In this document: positions 22,965-35,011 of the stretch, piece by piece
Position numbering within the stretch: position 1 is the first letter of the stretch
Layout: each line of letters opens with the position of its first letter
Assembly: GCA_025403435.1 (NCBI GenBank)
Contig: CM046333.1
Coordinates: forward strand, 31,827,521 to 31,891,520
Origin: Artocarpus heterophyllus
Lineage: Eukaryota > Streptophyta > Magnoliopsida > Rosales > Moraceae
Direction of reading: 5' to 3'
Length of the DNA: 64,000 nucleotides
Notes under the pieces: model-generated
The model's database searches: none
Told to the model about the DNA's origin: nothing
Seen by the model: the letters and a program-made list of their open reading frames with translations, nothing else
Position numbers and translations under genes: made by a program

Positions 22965-24944
22965 CGCCCCTATGTGGGGGTTAGCAGTATTGAATAAATA
23001 AGAATAAACTTAAATACAATATCATTTTAAAATAATAAAACAATGCCCATGGGTCTTTGAAATAAACAGAAAATAAGATAAACTTTAAATACAAAACATA
23101 GTTTTAGTGTAGCACTAAATATTTAAAATACAGTCATCATCACCATAATACAATTCCCAATCACATATATAACTTAACACAGCCACAACAAAGATATTGC
23201 AAATCTTACATGATTTAGACGAGTTACAAATAAACTAGGATTCTTTTAACATGAGACCGGCAGTGTTGTCGCTTATTCCTCATCAGATAAGTTTCACTTG
23301 AGAGCTGTAAATGTAATAGGTATGAGCATCGACATGCCCAATGGGAAAAAACCATTTCTTACCTTTAGGTGTTATTTATTACCATATTAAACCTGCATGG
23401 TTAGTTAGTTCACATCATTATCCAATTTATGAGATTCATTATGATCATATTTCGTGGATACCATTTATTATTCATTACCGAGTTTCATACATATAAATAT
23501 ATAGATATTACAGTTCATTAATGTTCCTAGGTATCCATGTTCTAATAGAGTATTCATCACTAAACTCAATGAAACCCAAATAGGCACACTTGACCACCCT
23601 CTAATCATTCCAAGGGTGTCCGGTGAAGGGACAACAAGCCCTGGACTTTATCAAGTTGATTCCTGTACAGTACATTTTAGGACTTTCAACCCAAGGAAGC
23701 GCCATCACCTTCCTCTATTTTACCTTTTAGGGTATTCATGCCCAAAGAAGTAATCGCCACCCTCTTCACGTCTCATCATTCCTCTATAATCAATCATTAT
23801 TTATAGAGATAGTTTTCCTAACTATGCTTCTCAATTTACAACAACATGTATCAAATCATTATGTTCCTCACTGTACCATACAAGATGAGTTACATATCCT
23901 CGTATTATGAGTATAATCATATATATTCAAAATATTATATAAATATTTTGTGATGTAAAACAACCAAATTTTAATTTATCAAAACCTCACAAAAGATGAG
24001 TAATAGAATCCCTACCTCTTTACAAATATCCACTGATAATTTTTAGATTACACAATTCACTACGTAAGCTCCAAATACGTCGTTATCCTAAAACGTATAA
24101 AATAATCATACTTTAACTTATGTGCTAATTTTTAATTATGCTAATTTATCATTTATTTCTATTAGGGTGCCATAATTAGTAACGTGCTAAAATTGTAAAT
24201 ATTAATTTTTTTCAACTTAATTTTAGTAATTTATAAAATAACAATAAAATAAATTATACGAATTTTATTTTGGTGCAAAATATGTTAAATTAGATTTTTA
24301 AAATAAATAATATGATTTTAAAAAATATTTAGAAATAAAATAATTATAAAGTTTGATATTCATAAAATTATTTGAAATTACAAATTTTATAAAAAAACTA
24401 TTTATTATTTCTGAAACATAAGTTGTCAAATAACTACCCTTGTTTTAGTAGTTTGGTCTCCTTTATTTATCTTTGAGGTTAAAGGTTTGAATCTTGCTTG
24501 GAGCTAAAATTCACCTCTAATTTTATTACATCTCTCTTTTAGAAAAACTATATGTCATTTTTAAGAAAATGAGACGTAGTTTTCTAAGAAAAACGACATG
24601 TAGTTTCTTCACCTGGAAAAACTCTTATCGAGAACCCCAAATTTAAATGTTTTTAGTTTTTTTTCTAATCTTGGTTTTTCTAACAGCTTTTTAAGCATAA
24701 AAACAATATATAATTATTTCTATACAATATAAGCTCTATTTAAAGCATATAAACTTAGATTTTATACACATATACCAAAACAACAACATATAAATATATA
24801 CTTTCTCATGAAAACTCAAGTCCAAGAACACAAATTTGAACAAACTTTTGGATATAAAAGTTTACAAATGAAATATTAAATTTGTTTGTAGGATTCTAAC
24901 CTTAGATTATGGCTAGGTGGGAGCTTGAAAGGGCTTACAAAATG
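22965..24944 (-). repeat. 5' LTR of Tekay-type element 1 (truncated)
   Basis: Matches the left LTR from 'gcccct...gggtta' through 'gggagctt.aaagggctt' (near 24920-24940), then diverges completely. About 430 bp of the outer end is missing compared with the left LTR. It has one copy of the 230-bp unit and no MITE. Confidence 0.8.
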
Positions 24945-25745
24945 AAAAGGGTAGTTCCAAATGAAAGACCTAGTCTCAAGGGGGCAAGCTTCCCGGTGTC
25001 CAAGTGTCAAGTCCCGAGGGCTTGTGTCCGCCGAAAGCTGCCTTTTTTCTTTTTAGCCTTTCCCTGCCTCTCACCTTTCGGTTCATTGCAAGGGCTCGGT
25101 CTCAAGGTTCAAAGTCACTAGTCAAGATTACGTGCAACCAGGTGTAACGTGTCAAAGGTCACCGAGTCGTCGGAAAGGGGAATAGGTTGTTTTGCGCATC
25201 CAACAGCGGAGAAGGGTTGAGTTGCGTAATAGCAGATTCGTAGGTAAATAAATCGTTGGATTTGAAATTGAACTCTCTACCTTGGGCGGATAGGAATTGA
25301 GACTTTCAATGTTCTATGCCAAGAATATAAACAATTTACACAAGGTTTTGGACCTATATGGTAAGAATTAAATATTTTTAGAATTTTCTATCGATACGAT
25401 ATGCTGCTTTTTCCATTCATTCCTTTCAAGATCAATCGTGGACTTAAAAACTATACTGATGATATAGACAAATCAGTTGCTTCATGCAAATGTGTAAAAG
25501 TTGCTAGTTGTACTTAAAAGTCAAGTACTCTACCGTTGAGTTAGCAACCCGAACAAAAAATAAAATAATTGGAATGTATAGATACAATTGGAATCCCAAT
25601 AAACAATAAACTTCATGAGTCTTTCTTCATCCAATAAATTAAATTGCTGATCGAGATACCATTGTTGAGCATCATCATAAGAAATGAACTTCTTATAATA
25701 AAATGCAGTTGCTGAGGTTAATACCTTGGTAACTTGTTCCACTTT
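24945..25745 (-). other. Organelle-derived insert (plastid trnK region, possibly via mitochondrion)
   Basis: The right part is plastid-like: on the minus strand there is a trnK-UUU 5' exon followed by the start of its group II intron, including the phrase complementary to 'tgctttttccattcattcc'. The left part (24945-25260) is much richer in GC and reads like plant mitochondrial DNA. That is an impression, not a match. An insert of mitochondrial DNA that itself carried plastid DNA would explain both. It abuts the broken LTR at 24944. The matK reading frame is not present. Confidence 0.6.
25514..25550 (-). pseudogene. trnK-UUU: Plastid trnK-UUU 5' exon (degenerate copy)
   Basis: The 37-nt exon reads GGGTTGCTAACTCAACGGTA, then GAGTACTTGACTTTTAA, ending just after the UUU anticodon, where the plastid gene is split. 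Compared with the usual GAGTACTCGGCTTTTAA there are two transitions. The intron start has also changed (GTACAAC for GTGCGAC). The 3' exon is absent, so no tRNA can be made. Confidence 0.8.
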
Positions 25746-25781
25746 ATTTTTTTCTTCTATTTCAGAGGATGTAATTAGAAA
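25530..25781 (-). other. Unidentified open frame upstream of trnK exon
   Basis: The frame is open for about 80 codons and contains K-K-F-I-S-Y-D-D-A-Q-Q-W-Y-L-D-Q-Q, which looks protein-like, but it has no ATG. It runs into the trnK exon, so at least its end is not coding. I do not recognise the protein; it may be part of an organelle reading frame carried in with the insert. Confidence 0.3.
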
Positions 25782-25852
25782 AAATTATTAGACTTCTAGC
25801 CAAATCACAGTGATGGAAATGTAATACCCTAAAGCGGTAGATTCAACTATAT

Positions 25853-26960
25853 AGTTTGAATTTAGTCTCAATTTTTGTTTAAGAAAAGGCCCAAAAGTTA
25901 ATTTCTTTTTTTTCCTTTTCCTATGACTTATCAAAAACAATTAATAATTAATAATTTGTTATCTTTTAGGGATTAAATACTTGTTATTGATTATATAGCA
26001 TATTCATAATTAGGTATTAACTAGTAAAAATTTTATAATTTAGTAAGTAAAGTTAACTAACAAATAGAGAATTATTGATTAAATATTAAATACTATATAT
26101 CAATTTCTAATTTAATTTATCAACAATAATAAAATATTATTTATTGATAGTTAATTAAAGATTAATTACCAAATCTTTATTATGTAATGTGTTATTAATT
26201 AAATAATTAATAAAAAAGAAGTAATAATTTGTTAGAGACTAATAAACTAACTATTTTAAGAACAATTATTTAATATAGCTCTTTACTTATTATAAAATTT
26301 CAATAATAAATTAAGTAATTAAAAATTCTTGAAGTCAACTTTAAAGTAAACCCCTTTTATTTGAAAAGTAATATAATTGTTTGGTATCAACTTTTAAACG
26401 TTTTTTATGTTTTGTAATAAAGTTTTTTTTAAATCATTTCTTAATTCACTACGTATTTTCAAAATGATTTGCACATAGTTTGGATTCAATCTCAATTTTT
26501 GCCTTAAAAAAGGCCCACAAGTTATTTTCTTTTTTTTTCTTTGCCTATGACTTATCAACAATTCTACGTTAAACAAATAATAATTAATTACTTTTTATTT
26601 TTTAAGGATTAATGACTTGTTATTGAATACGTAACATATAAATAATTAGGTAACTGACAAAAATTTTATAATTTAGTAAGTAAAGTTAATTAACAATAGA
26701 TAATTATTGATTAAATAAGAAATACTACATATCAATTTTCTAATTTAATTAATCAACAATAATAAAATATTAATTATTGATAGTTAATTAAAGATTAATT
26801 AATAAATGTTCATTATGTAATGTGTTAATACTTAAATAATTAATAAGAATTAATAATTAGTTAGAGACTAACAAAGTAACTATTTTAAGAAATAATTATC
26901 TAATATAGCCCTGTACTTATAATAAAATTTTAATAATAAATTAATTAATTAAAAATTATG
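25853..26960. repeat. AT-rich tandem repeat, unit about 624 bp
   Basis: The segment beginning 'agtttgaatttagtctcaat' at 25853 recurs at 26477 as 'agtttggattcaatctcaat', and the two copies stay alignable for roughly 480 bp. The rest of the first unit (26326-26470) is repeat R2 copy 2. 'tgtaataccctaaagcgg' near 25819 resembles the start of a Ty3-type LTR, so these units may be LTR pieces. Confidence 0.65.
26326..26470 (+). repeat. Dispersed repeat R2, copy 2
   Basis: Direct-orientation match to 14465-14620. It sits at the end of the first 624-bp unit. Confidence 0.6.
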
Positions 26961-27259
26961 CAATTAACTATATAAATAAATATTTAAATTACAAATTTAC
27001 TAACTATACTAAAATTAGTAATTAAATACAATGATTATTTACTAATATATCATGTGATTACTAATATTTTGTTACCAGTAACTAGCATACTAATAAACTA
27101 TTGATATACTAATTATTGTTTACTAATATACTAACTAATTGCCAATAAACTAATAATTATTTGCATATTACTAACTTATTAATTACTTACATATTAATAA
27201 TTAATTACCTAGTGTTTTTAAGTACTATTGATTTTGTAATGTGCTCAACACATATTTTT
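26961..27259. other. AT-rich degenerate 'actaat' tract; no gene seen
   Basis: Repeated 'tactaat' and 'ctaataa' words without fixed period. Confidence 0.4.
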
Positions 27260-27960
27260 AGAAATATAATTGTTGGGATATGATTTGGTCAGATCCAAGT
27301 CATTCTATAAAGGCCTCAAAATGAGAAATCTGAATTATAATCGGAACGAATGGAGCCCAACAGCAGTGTTCGATTTGAGGCAGGCTGATACAAAAAGCAC
27401 TATTTGCCCAATACTCGGTCGAGTTGCGGCTTCGATTCAATCGAAGGTTACAGTTCGATTGTAGCTATTCATTTCGTTGTTTGAATCAACAATCTTTATT
27501 ATTGCAGATTTGTTTTAGTATCGGTTTGATGGAATCGATATACAAGACCTGGAAGGTACAAAAGGAAATGAGCCGAGCCTCGAACTAAAGACATGCAAAA
27601 AGTCTGATTCTTATGCCCTTATCACGAATCGACACGATTCCCACTACTATGTACATCACTGCCCCTACTCCTTCCATCAGTTTGGGGACTACGATCTTGT
27701 GTTGTCCTCTATATAAAGGCATTAGCAACTTCATTAGGGAGGGACAAAAAAACTCTACAAAAACTTTGTAGAAATACTTTCTCATTTTCAAATCATTTGA
27801 TATTCTTGTAACTTGTACTCATTTTATTCATCTATAGTGAAGAACAATGGACATAGCTCTCGTTATAAAGTGAACCACTATATATCTCTACGTGTGGTAT
27901 AATTTATTTTTCTAGAATTGTTTGTTCTTAGATTTGTTCTAATTTATTTTCTGTAATTAT
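27260..27960 (+). mobile_element. LTR-like remnant with TATA box
   Basis: 'ctatataaaggcatt' near 27709 followed by a leader with 'cttgtaacttgtactcattt' and 'tctatagtgaag' is the usual look of an R/U5 region in plant Ty3 LTRs. No internal coding region or partner LTR is visible, so the assignment is tentative. Confidence 0.4.
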
Positions 27961-29659
27961 TTTAATGGTGCTTTTTGAAGCTAAACAAATCTTAACTCCA
28001 AACTTATAAACAGCAAAATATTAAATTAATCTAAAAAATTCATATTTAATTATAGATCCAACATCTACAATAACTAAATAATTTTGTACATGTTTCATAA
28101 AGTCAATTAGATAAAATAAAAGGATAAAATGTCAAACACATCCTTACATCTTATAGTTTTGCAAAAAGTGATGATTTTTATTCTTTTAGTCTTTTAATAA
28201 ATCATCATTTCTAATTAAAGGAGGAATGGTGACTTAGACTTATAATAAATTATCTTTTTTAATTAAAGATGCAGTTTCAAAAAGAGATTTTTAGGATGGT
28301 GGTCTTAAAAATATGCATTTTAAGGGGTATTCTTGTGCCTCTCTCTCTCTCTTTAATGGGTAAGAGGCCATTTAGAAAGCTTGTGCTTTTGTTTTTGATC
28401 AGTAGAAGAAGAAAAACATAAGTTAGAGTTTTTTAATTAGTGTTTCGATAATACATAAAAAAATTCTTTTTGACTGCAGAAGAACTTTTGAACTTGGTTT
28501 GTTAAACAAGTCAAAAGCTCTTATTATTATAAAAAACTAATCTTACTTAAAGATATACATGGAATTTGTAATTTGTAATTTGAAAATAAAATGTTAAAAG
28601 GGTAAATAAAAAAGGTTTTTATAAGTACTTTTTTCATAAGCACTAAAGAAGTGACTTATATTAAAAGTGCTTATTATAAAAGCCAAAAGCTCAATTAACT
28701 TGTATATCCAAACACACCCAAAAATAACTTTTGGGCTGAATAAGCCAAAAACAAATAAGTCATTCCAAACATGACGTAACTCTAATTGAACCCTAATAGC
28801 AAAGCCTATTTTAAACGACCGTCGTTTTAACCATATTCCGTTCATTATTTTTTTTTTTCTCTTTTATATAACCTAACTACTTTTTTACCTAAATATTCGT
28901 CCAAGTTTCTTATTGGGTACCTCCATCCAATCTACACCGCATAACATACATCTAACTGTTGTCAACAGTTTGCTAGATGCAATCGGCTCTTTCTAGGTGC
29001 TATATGAGAGATATTTCCCAGTTTATATTTATAATTTCCTAACATTGTAAATTATTCAGATTATAATTAACATTAATATAATGCGTAGAATTTAATTTCT
29101 AAATTATTCTAAAAAATAATTTTTAAATTGAAGATAAAAATTTATTTAGAGGGTATATAAGTAACTTTACGAGAAATCATTGTGAATTCTATAACCAACA
29201 TTATGTTTATTAGGAGGAAGAGGTGGAAGGAGGAGAGGGGTGGAGGAAAAGTAGTGCAAGGAGAGGATGGATCCATTATTTGGTAAGTGGGAAGAGAGGA
29301 GGGAGAGTAGATATGGACAGAGAGTCTCTCTCTTTAGGTTCACTAGTTTGGACTCTTCTATTAATGGAGGGATCCAAGTAATTCCTCTACTTTAAACTTT
29401 GAAATATCATTTTACCTTTTAAATAAATTATTTAACAAATAATACAAATATACAATATATTAATGCGAGAAAGAGCAGATAGATTTGGGCTAAGAATTAG
29501 TGAATAATATCATATATTTTCAAAATATATAATAAATAGCATATTATGAGAAATTGAGATTTATCTCATGAGAAATTGAAAACAAAACACCCAAAATACT
29601 CTTAGCTTTTTCTCTGCTCTTTCCCTCTTCCTCCTTTCTCACCAGCATTGTCGGTGGTT
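27961..29659. other. No gene seen
   Basis: AT-rich intergenic DNA with a short CT run at about 28338-28352 and purine-rich G/A stretches near 29210-29320. Confidence 0.4.
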
Positions 29660-30060
29660 GGGAAATACAATATTTACATGTTAATACTGTATTTTCATGT
29701 AAATACAAACATTTACCTATAACCTTGCCGATCGATAAAAAACACAGTATTAACTTGTAAATATAAAAATTTACCAAAAATATTGCAGAATATTACCAAC
29801 ACTGACAATGTTGTCGATGCTATATTTACACATAAATATTATTTTTCTATGTAAATACAAAAAATTAGTGGCAACTTCACCGACGGTAGAGAAATATTGT
29901 ATTTGCATGAAAATATCGTATTTTCATCTAAATACAAAAATTTATTAGTTACATTACCATACATCATCGGCGCTGACACCAACACTGGCAATCGCAAAAT
30001 ACTGTATTATCATGAAAATATAGTATTTCTATGTAAATATAAAAATTAACCAACAAAATT
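29660..30060. repeat. Degenerate repeat array
   Basis: Four to five diverged units built on 'tactgtattttcatg' plus 'gtaaatacaaa.attta', near 29670, 29740, 29815, 29893 and 29998. Spacing varies from about 70 to 105 bp. Between units are small GC-richer islands. Confidence 0.55.
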
Positions 30061-30689
30061 GTCCGCATTAGCGATGTCACTGCGGTCGTCCCTCTTGCTC
30101 GTCTTTTGTGCCTCGTTGCTCACATTCTTTGTCAATCGACTCAGAAGCCGGCAGCAGGCAAAACCTCGATGATCCTCGCTTAACTTTGTTGTTGTTGATG
30201 AGGAAAATGTCACGACTCTTCTTGATAGCGATCATGATCTCTATCGGAAGCTGGCCCTTAACTCGTCAAAGATACTCCTCGGATGTTTGCTGATCTTCAG
30301 AGCTCATTTTGAAGATGGTGGCATCGGAGCTTGGCCGTGAGTGCGGATTCCGTTGTCGGAGGAGATCTAACAATTAAGGGTTAGAAAGAGAGAAAAAGAC
30401 CGATAGAGGAAGAGGAATTTTTTTTTTTTTGAAATTAAGAGAATTAAATATTAGATTTAAATTGAGGTATTTTGGGCTTTTTATGCTTGAAAATATTAAA
30501 TATGCTATCTCCATACATTTTTAAAACTACTAATATTATTTACCAATTGAATAGCAAAATCTACTATTTGGTACAATTTCTCTATACTAATTTCATAAAT
30601 AACTATGATTCGTTCTTTCAACTCTCTCTTCATTCTACCAAACCAAGTAAAATGTTCCTATAATTCTCTCTCTCCAACTTTGTCTATGA
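30061..30689. other. No gene seen
   Basis: 30061-30370 is GC-richer than its surroundings, with short frames on both strands. None has a recognisable domain. The rest is AT-rich. Confidence 0.35.
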
Positions 30690-30855
30690 TTTTCATAGGA
30701 CACTTAAGAGGATGGTTAGAACTATTTTTATCATAGCATATAAAAGCTTTATACTGTAACAATTTTTTTATTATCACTGTAACATATAAAAACTTTACAT
30801 TATTTATAATTAAAAAAAATTAGACCAAGCCACAACCACCAAACATCCCTTTCCT
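30690..30855. mobile_element. MITE-like element, family M1
   Basis: The internal sequence 'tactgtaacaattttttta' and 'cactgtaacatataaaaact' matches the element at 46480-46645 (tactgtagcaattttttaaa, tactgtagcatgtgagagct). Terminal repeats are weaker here than in that copy. Confidence 0.45.
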
Positions 30856-31125
30856 TTCCAACCTTGGTCCAAAATGCGGTGCAAGTAAACAATATTTTGA
30901 CTCCCATTCTTCACATTAATGTCCTATCGACTCTTGATCGTGCCCATCCTTATCCATGTCCATTCCCATTGCGCATATTCTACTGTCCTCTTTCACGTTC
31001 TCATTACTTTAATAAGAAGCAAACCACGCGAGAAACTTGTTTATTGGTTCAAAAAGATACGCTGATAACGAGTTCTCTACACAAAGCTAAAATTGGTTGT
31101 TGTGCTTCTTCTATAGTAGTCATTA

Positions 31126-34100
31126 ATGGACATTTCCAAATCTAACCGCGTCGGAGCCGATGACGACGCCGAAACTCCGATGCTCGAAAACACAGTCGTC
31201 GACGGCGCCGTCAACTACAAGGGCCGTCCAGCCTCCAGATCGAGCTCCGACGGTTGGAGATCGGCGGCTTTTATCATAGGTGACTGAGTTTGTAAGAGCA
31301 AAACGCAAGACATTGTTTGTCGATTGTCTTGTGTTTCCATGTTTTGATCGGTTGATTGCTTATGACAGGCGTGGAGATTGGGGAGAGATTCGCCTACTAT
31401 GGAATCGCCTCCAACCTCATAACGTAACTGACAGGGCCGCTCCGGCAGTCGACGGCGGCGGCGGCGGCCGCGAGCGTCAACGCGTGGAGGGAAACGGCGT
31501 CGTTGCTGCCTCTGTTGGGGGCTTTCGTTGCCGATTCTTTTCTCGACCGCTACCGTACCATCGCCCTCGCTTCCCTTCTCTATGTTCTGCTTTGTCTCAC
31601 GATTTTCTTTTTCACTTTTTTCCCGTCATTGAAGATTCCACTCAAAAAATAGAAAACGACGAAAATGAGCTCTCATTAACAGGAACAATATGTGTATATA
31701 CATGTATGTGTGGTAAGTAAAAGAATAATACATTGTTCATAATATTAATTTCGTTAATTCTTGTTAATGTTGTTTTGTTTCCTTTATAAGTCCATCCTTC
31801 AGGGTGGTGAGCAGGATACAGAATTCTGCTCTAGTTAAGTACTGTAGAATCCAGATTTGTGGTATTTTTGATAGAAACCATAATTTTGCTATTTGGGTCA
31901 ATAGTAAATGCTGCTGGATTAGATTTCTTTAGTAAAATATACTGATGAATTAATTTATTAGTTTAATTGATAATCTTTTTTTTTTTTTTTTACAATGCCA
32001 TTCTTTTTTTTAAAAAAAAAATAAGAAATGTATGTGATCCAAAAATTGTAACATGATTTTTTACGTTTTTTTTTCTAAGTTTGCAACAGGGGCACCTTTT
32101 GGGTTCCGTGTTCTTCCAAAAGCACTCGTTTTTTTTTTTTTTTTGGGAGTTAATTTTTTATTTTCTGTGAAAGTCAGTTGAAAGATAGGTGTAGTTTGCC
32201 TGCCCCGAGTTCAAGCCATGATGAGGAGGAAAAAGATAAACATCTTAGTCTTTTTTTTTTTTTTTGGTTGAATTGCCATGTTCACGTTTCACCAATAAGG
32301 CATAAGTTTTGTTTTCCATGAGCTCTTGCCTTTCTGCAGGCCGGTTTAGATCTGTTCAAAGTAGGACTTGCAGAGCAAACATTTCACCATCAAACTCATT
32401 TGAATATTTTGGAAAGGCTTTCTTTTGAAAATTGCAACCATAAAACTATATGCATAAATGATATGTAAAATATGATTGTTCCTAAGTTTCTTTTTGGGGA
32501 AATAACTGAGAAATGCTCCTATGATTCACCCTTCACAGTGTGGCATATTAAGTTGGTATTAACTCTTGGCTTAAATTTTGATCAATGACAGGGACTAGGT
32601 TTGTTGACTCTATCAGCTGTTCTGCCATCTCTGAATGGTTCTGAATGCAAAGCCAATGAGATCATGTTTTGTTCTCCTCCTTTGTTCCAAGTAATATTAT
32701 TCTTCTTTGCTCTACATCTAGTAGCATTTGCTCAAGGTGGACACAAGCCATGCACTCAGGCTTTTGGGGCGGACCAGTTTGATGGTGAAGATCCAGAAGA
32801 GTGCAAAGCCAAAAGCTCATTCTTCAACTGGTGGTGTTTTGGTGTATGTGCTGGTGCCTTGGTAACAATTGCAATTGTGAGCTACATACAAGAAAATCCC
32901 AGTTGGGCACTTGGATTTGGGATTCCTTGTATTGCAATGGTTATTGTATTGGTTGTTTCCTTGCTGGGAACTACAACTTACAGGTTTAGTATTGCACACA
33001 ATGAGAATGGTCCATTTTTGAGGATTGGTAGGGTGTTCGTTGCAGCTTTTAGGAACTGGCTCTTGTCTCACCAAAATTCTGCACAATATAAGTAAGGAAC
33101 TTAGCTTTGTGCATATGTTGTTTAGGACACGTGTGAGTTGAAACATTAAAATTGCCCATCATAGGTGTCGTAAAGAACAATTTGTAATAACCCACACTCA
33201 ATCTAATGAAAAACAAGACCTATTAAAATAGGAAATTCTTATACAGATTATCATGTGATTTTCTGTATTATTTTTATATCTAAGGGTTTCCATGATGCAT
33301 TATTGCGTCCATACTAGCTGTTGAAGTAACTGTATTTACTTGTAGGATGAAACTCCATTAGACATTAGTGTAAGTTTGCACTTTTTTGGTTTTAAAGTAC
33401 TTCACCACCCAATACTGATAGCAAACTAAACGAAACTCGTATAGTATGAATGACTTGATCATTTGCTTAACATTACCATGTTCCTGCTCGTTTAAAAGAT
33501 TTTATATCTTTACATAGGTGGAAAATGAGATTTTGCTTAAACTGCTTTTCAATATTTAAAGAATTCAAGCCCCTCTAATGTATTTTCGACCTTGTGTTCT
33601 GGCAGATTTCTTGACAAAGCCTTGATCGTACCAAACCATTTGAATGAAGATGGTTGGGTTTGTCGTGTAGCTGAGGTTGAAGAAGCAAAGGCTGTACTTA
33701 GACTTGTTCCGATTTGGGCGACATGCTTGGTATATGGTATTTTGTCTGCTCAGTCCGTGACTTTCTTTATGAAGCAAGGGGCTACAATGGAGAGCGATTG
33801 TATCTGGCTTTAAAATACCAGCTGCTTCACTACAGTGCTTCATGGGCATTGCTATTCTTATTCTCATTCCCCTTTATGACCGCATTTTTGTGCTGTGTGC
33901 TCGAGTTTTCACAAGAAAACCATCTGGCATCACAACATTACAGAGAATAGGAGCTGGAATTTTCTCATCTGTTTTCATAATGATAATTGCAGCTCTAGTT
34001 GAGAATAAACGCCTCAGAACTGCTGAGGAATGCAACCTCCTTGATAAGCCAAGTGTGACGATCCCGATGAGCATCTGGTGGTTGTTACCTCTGTACTTAT

Positions 34101-34420
34101 TATGTGGAATATCCGAAGCCCTCACCTTGGTTGGTCTGCAATAATTCTTCTATGATCAGGTGCCTACCTAACTAAGAAGCATCGGACTTGTCCTTTACCT
34201 TGGTATATTTGATGTTGGGAGCTTCTTAAGCAGCTTTATGGCCTCTGTCATTGAGAAAGCAACTGGCGGGGCGGGCAGGGATAGCTGGTTTTGGAATAAT
34301 CTAAATCGAGCTCATCTTGATTATTTCTGTTGGCTACTTGCTGGACTTGATGCTGTAGGCTTTGCCGTGTTCTTGCATTTTGCTAGATCTTACATTTATA
34401 ACAGGAGAGGAACAATGTAA
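31126..34420 (+). pseudogene. NPF (NRT1/PTR) transporter pseudogene, inverted duplicate
   Basis: Exon-equivalents are 31126-31279, 31369-31589, 32592-33091 and 33606-34420, with the same intron positions as the intact gene on the other strand. Lesions seen directly: TAA at 31425-31427 where the intact copy has Tyr; loss of the intron 2 donor at 31590 (CTTTGT in place of GTTTGT); a 39-bp in-frame deletion near the end of exon 3, removing 13 codons; a 2-bp deletion near 33794 in exon 4, giving a stop at 33811; TAA at 34142-34144, at the position of a conserved Glu; and TAA at 34169-34171. The ExxER motif and the N- and C-termini survive. Intron 2 has grown to about 1 kb with poly-T runs. The 3' flank still matches the intact gene's 3' UTR. 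Confidence 0.93.
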
Positions 34421-35011
34421 ATGCTCTTTTCTACCACGCTTTTCTGTAATTCTAGTGTAGCAATTTATGTCAACATGATTCCAAACCAATGAATGCTTTA
34501 AAAAGTTTGATAATCCTTTACGTGTGAATGTCCTTTTAAATGGGTTTCGTTGACATTGGCATCGGTACCTGAGTGGTATTTTGTGACGTTCTGGTTTGTT
34601 TGTTTCCTTATCACTGTCCCTCTCTCCCTCTCCCTCTCATGGGCAGAGCTATGTTGGACCCAGAGAGAACCCCTCTAAAAGAATATTCTTATGATTTTTT
34701 TATTACTCGCCCTTGAAAGTCCTATAATTTGCATTATAGCAGTATAATTTGTAAAATATTTCAATTATATCCCAAATTTTTTGCTTTTAAATCAAAAATC
34801 ATCTACAGTACTATGAAAACCTATTTAGTTCAAACCTATTTAGTAGGCAAAATGAAGTAAAAAAACAATAATAAAAATAAAAGAAAAAGAATATGACCAC
34901 ATTGTAGTTTTAGTTCAAAGTTTGTGTTCTATTATATTCTCCTGAAAAAATTTTCGGGTCCACCGCTGCTTCCTCTCATAAGGTTTGACACTTCAATCAT
35001 TCATATCTTTA
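34421..35011. other. 3' flank of NPF pseudogene; no gene seen
   Basis: The first 120 bp aligns with the 3' UTR of the intact NPF gene (complement of 11035-11155), for example 'agtgtagcaatt' and 'tgctttaaaa'. The remainder is featureless apart from a short CCCTCT run near 34618-34638. Confidence 0.5.

Larger units (their letters stand above)
15245..24944 (-). mobile_element. Tekay-type Ty3 chromovirus 1 (decayed, minus strand)
   Basis: An LTR retrotransposon with matching direct repeats at about 15245-18070 and 22965-24944. Its internal order on the minus strand is primer binding site, gag with a zinc knuckle, protease, reverse transcriptase, RNase H, integrase and a C-terminal chromodomain-like segment, which is the plant chromovirus order. 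The chromodomain-like tail and RT style point to the Tekay lineage. The right (5') LTR stops abruptly near 24944, where organelle-like DNA begins, so no target-site duplication can be tested. Stops and frameshifts are present in every coding domain, so the element is dead. Confidence 0.85.
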
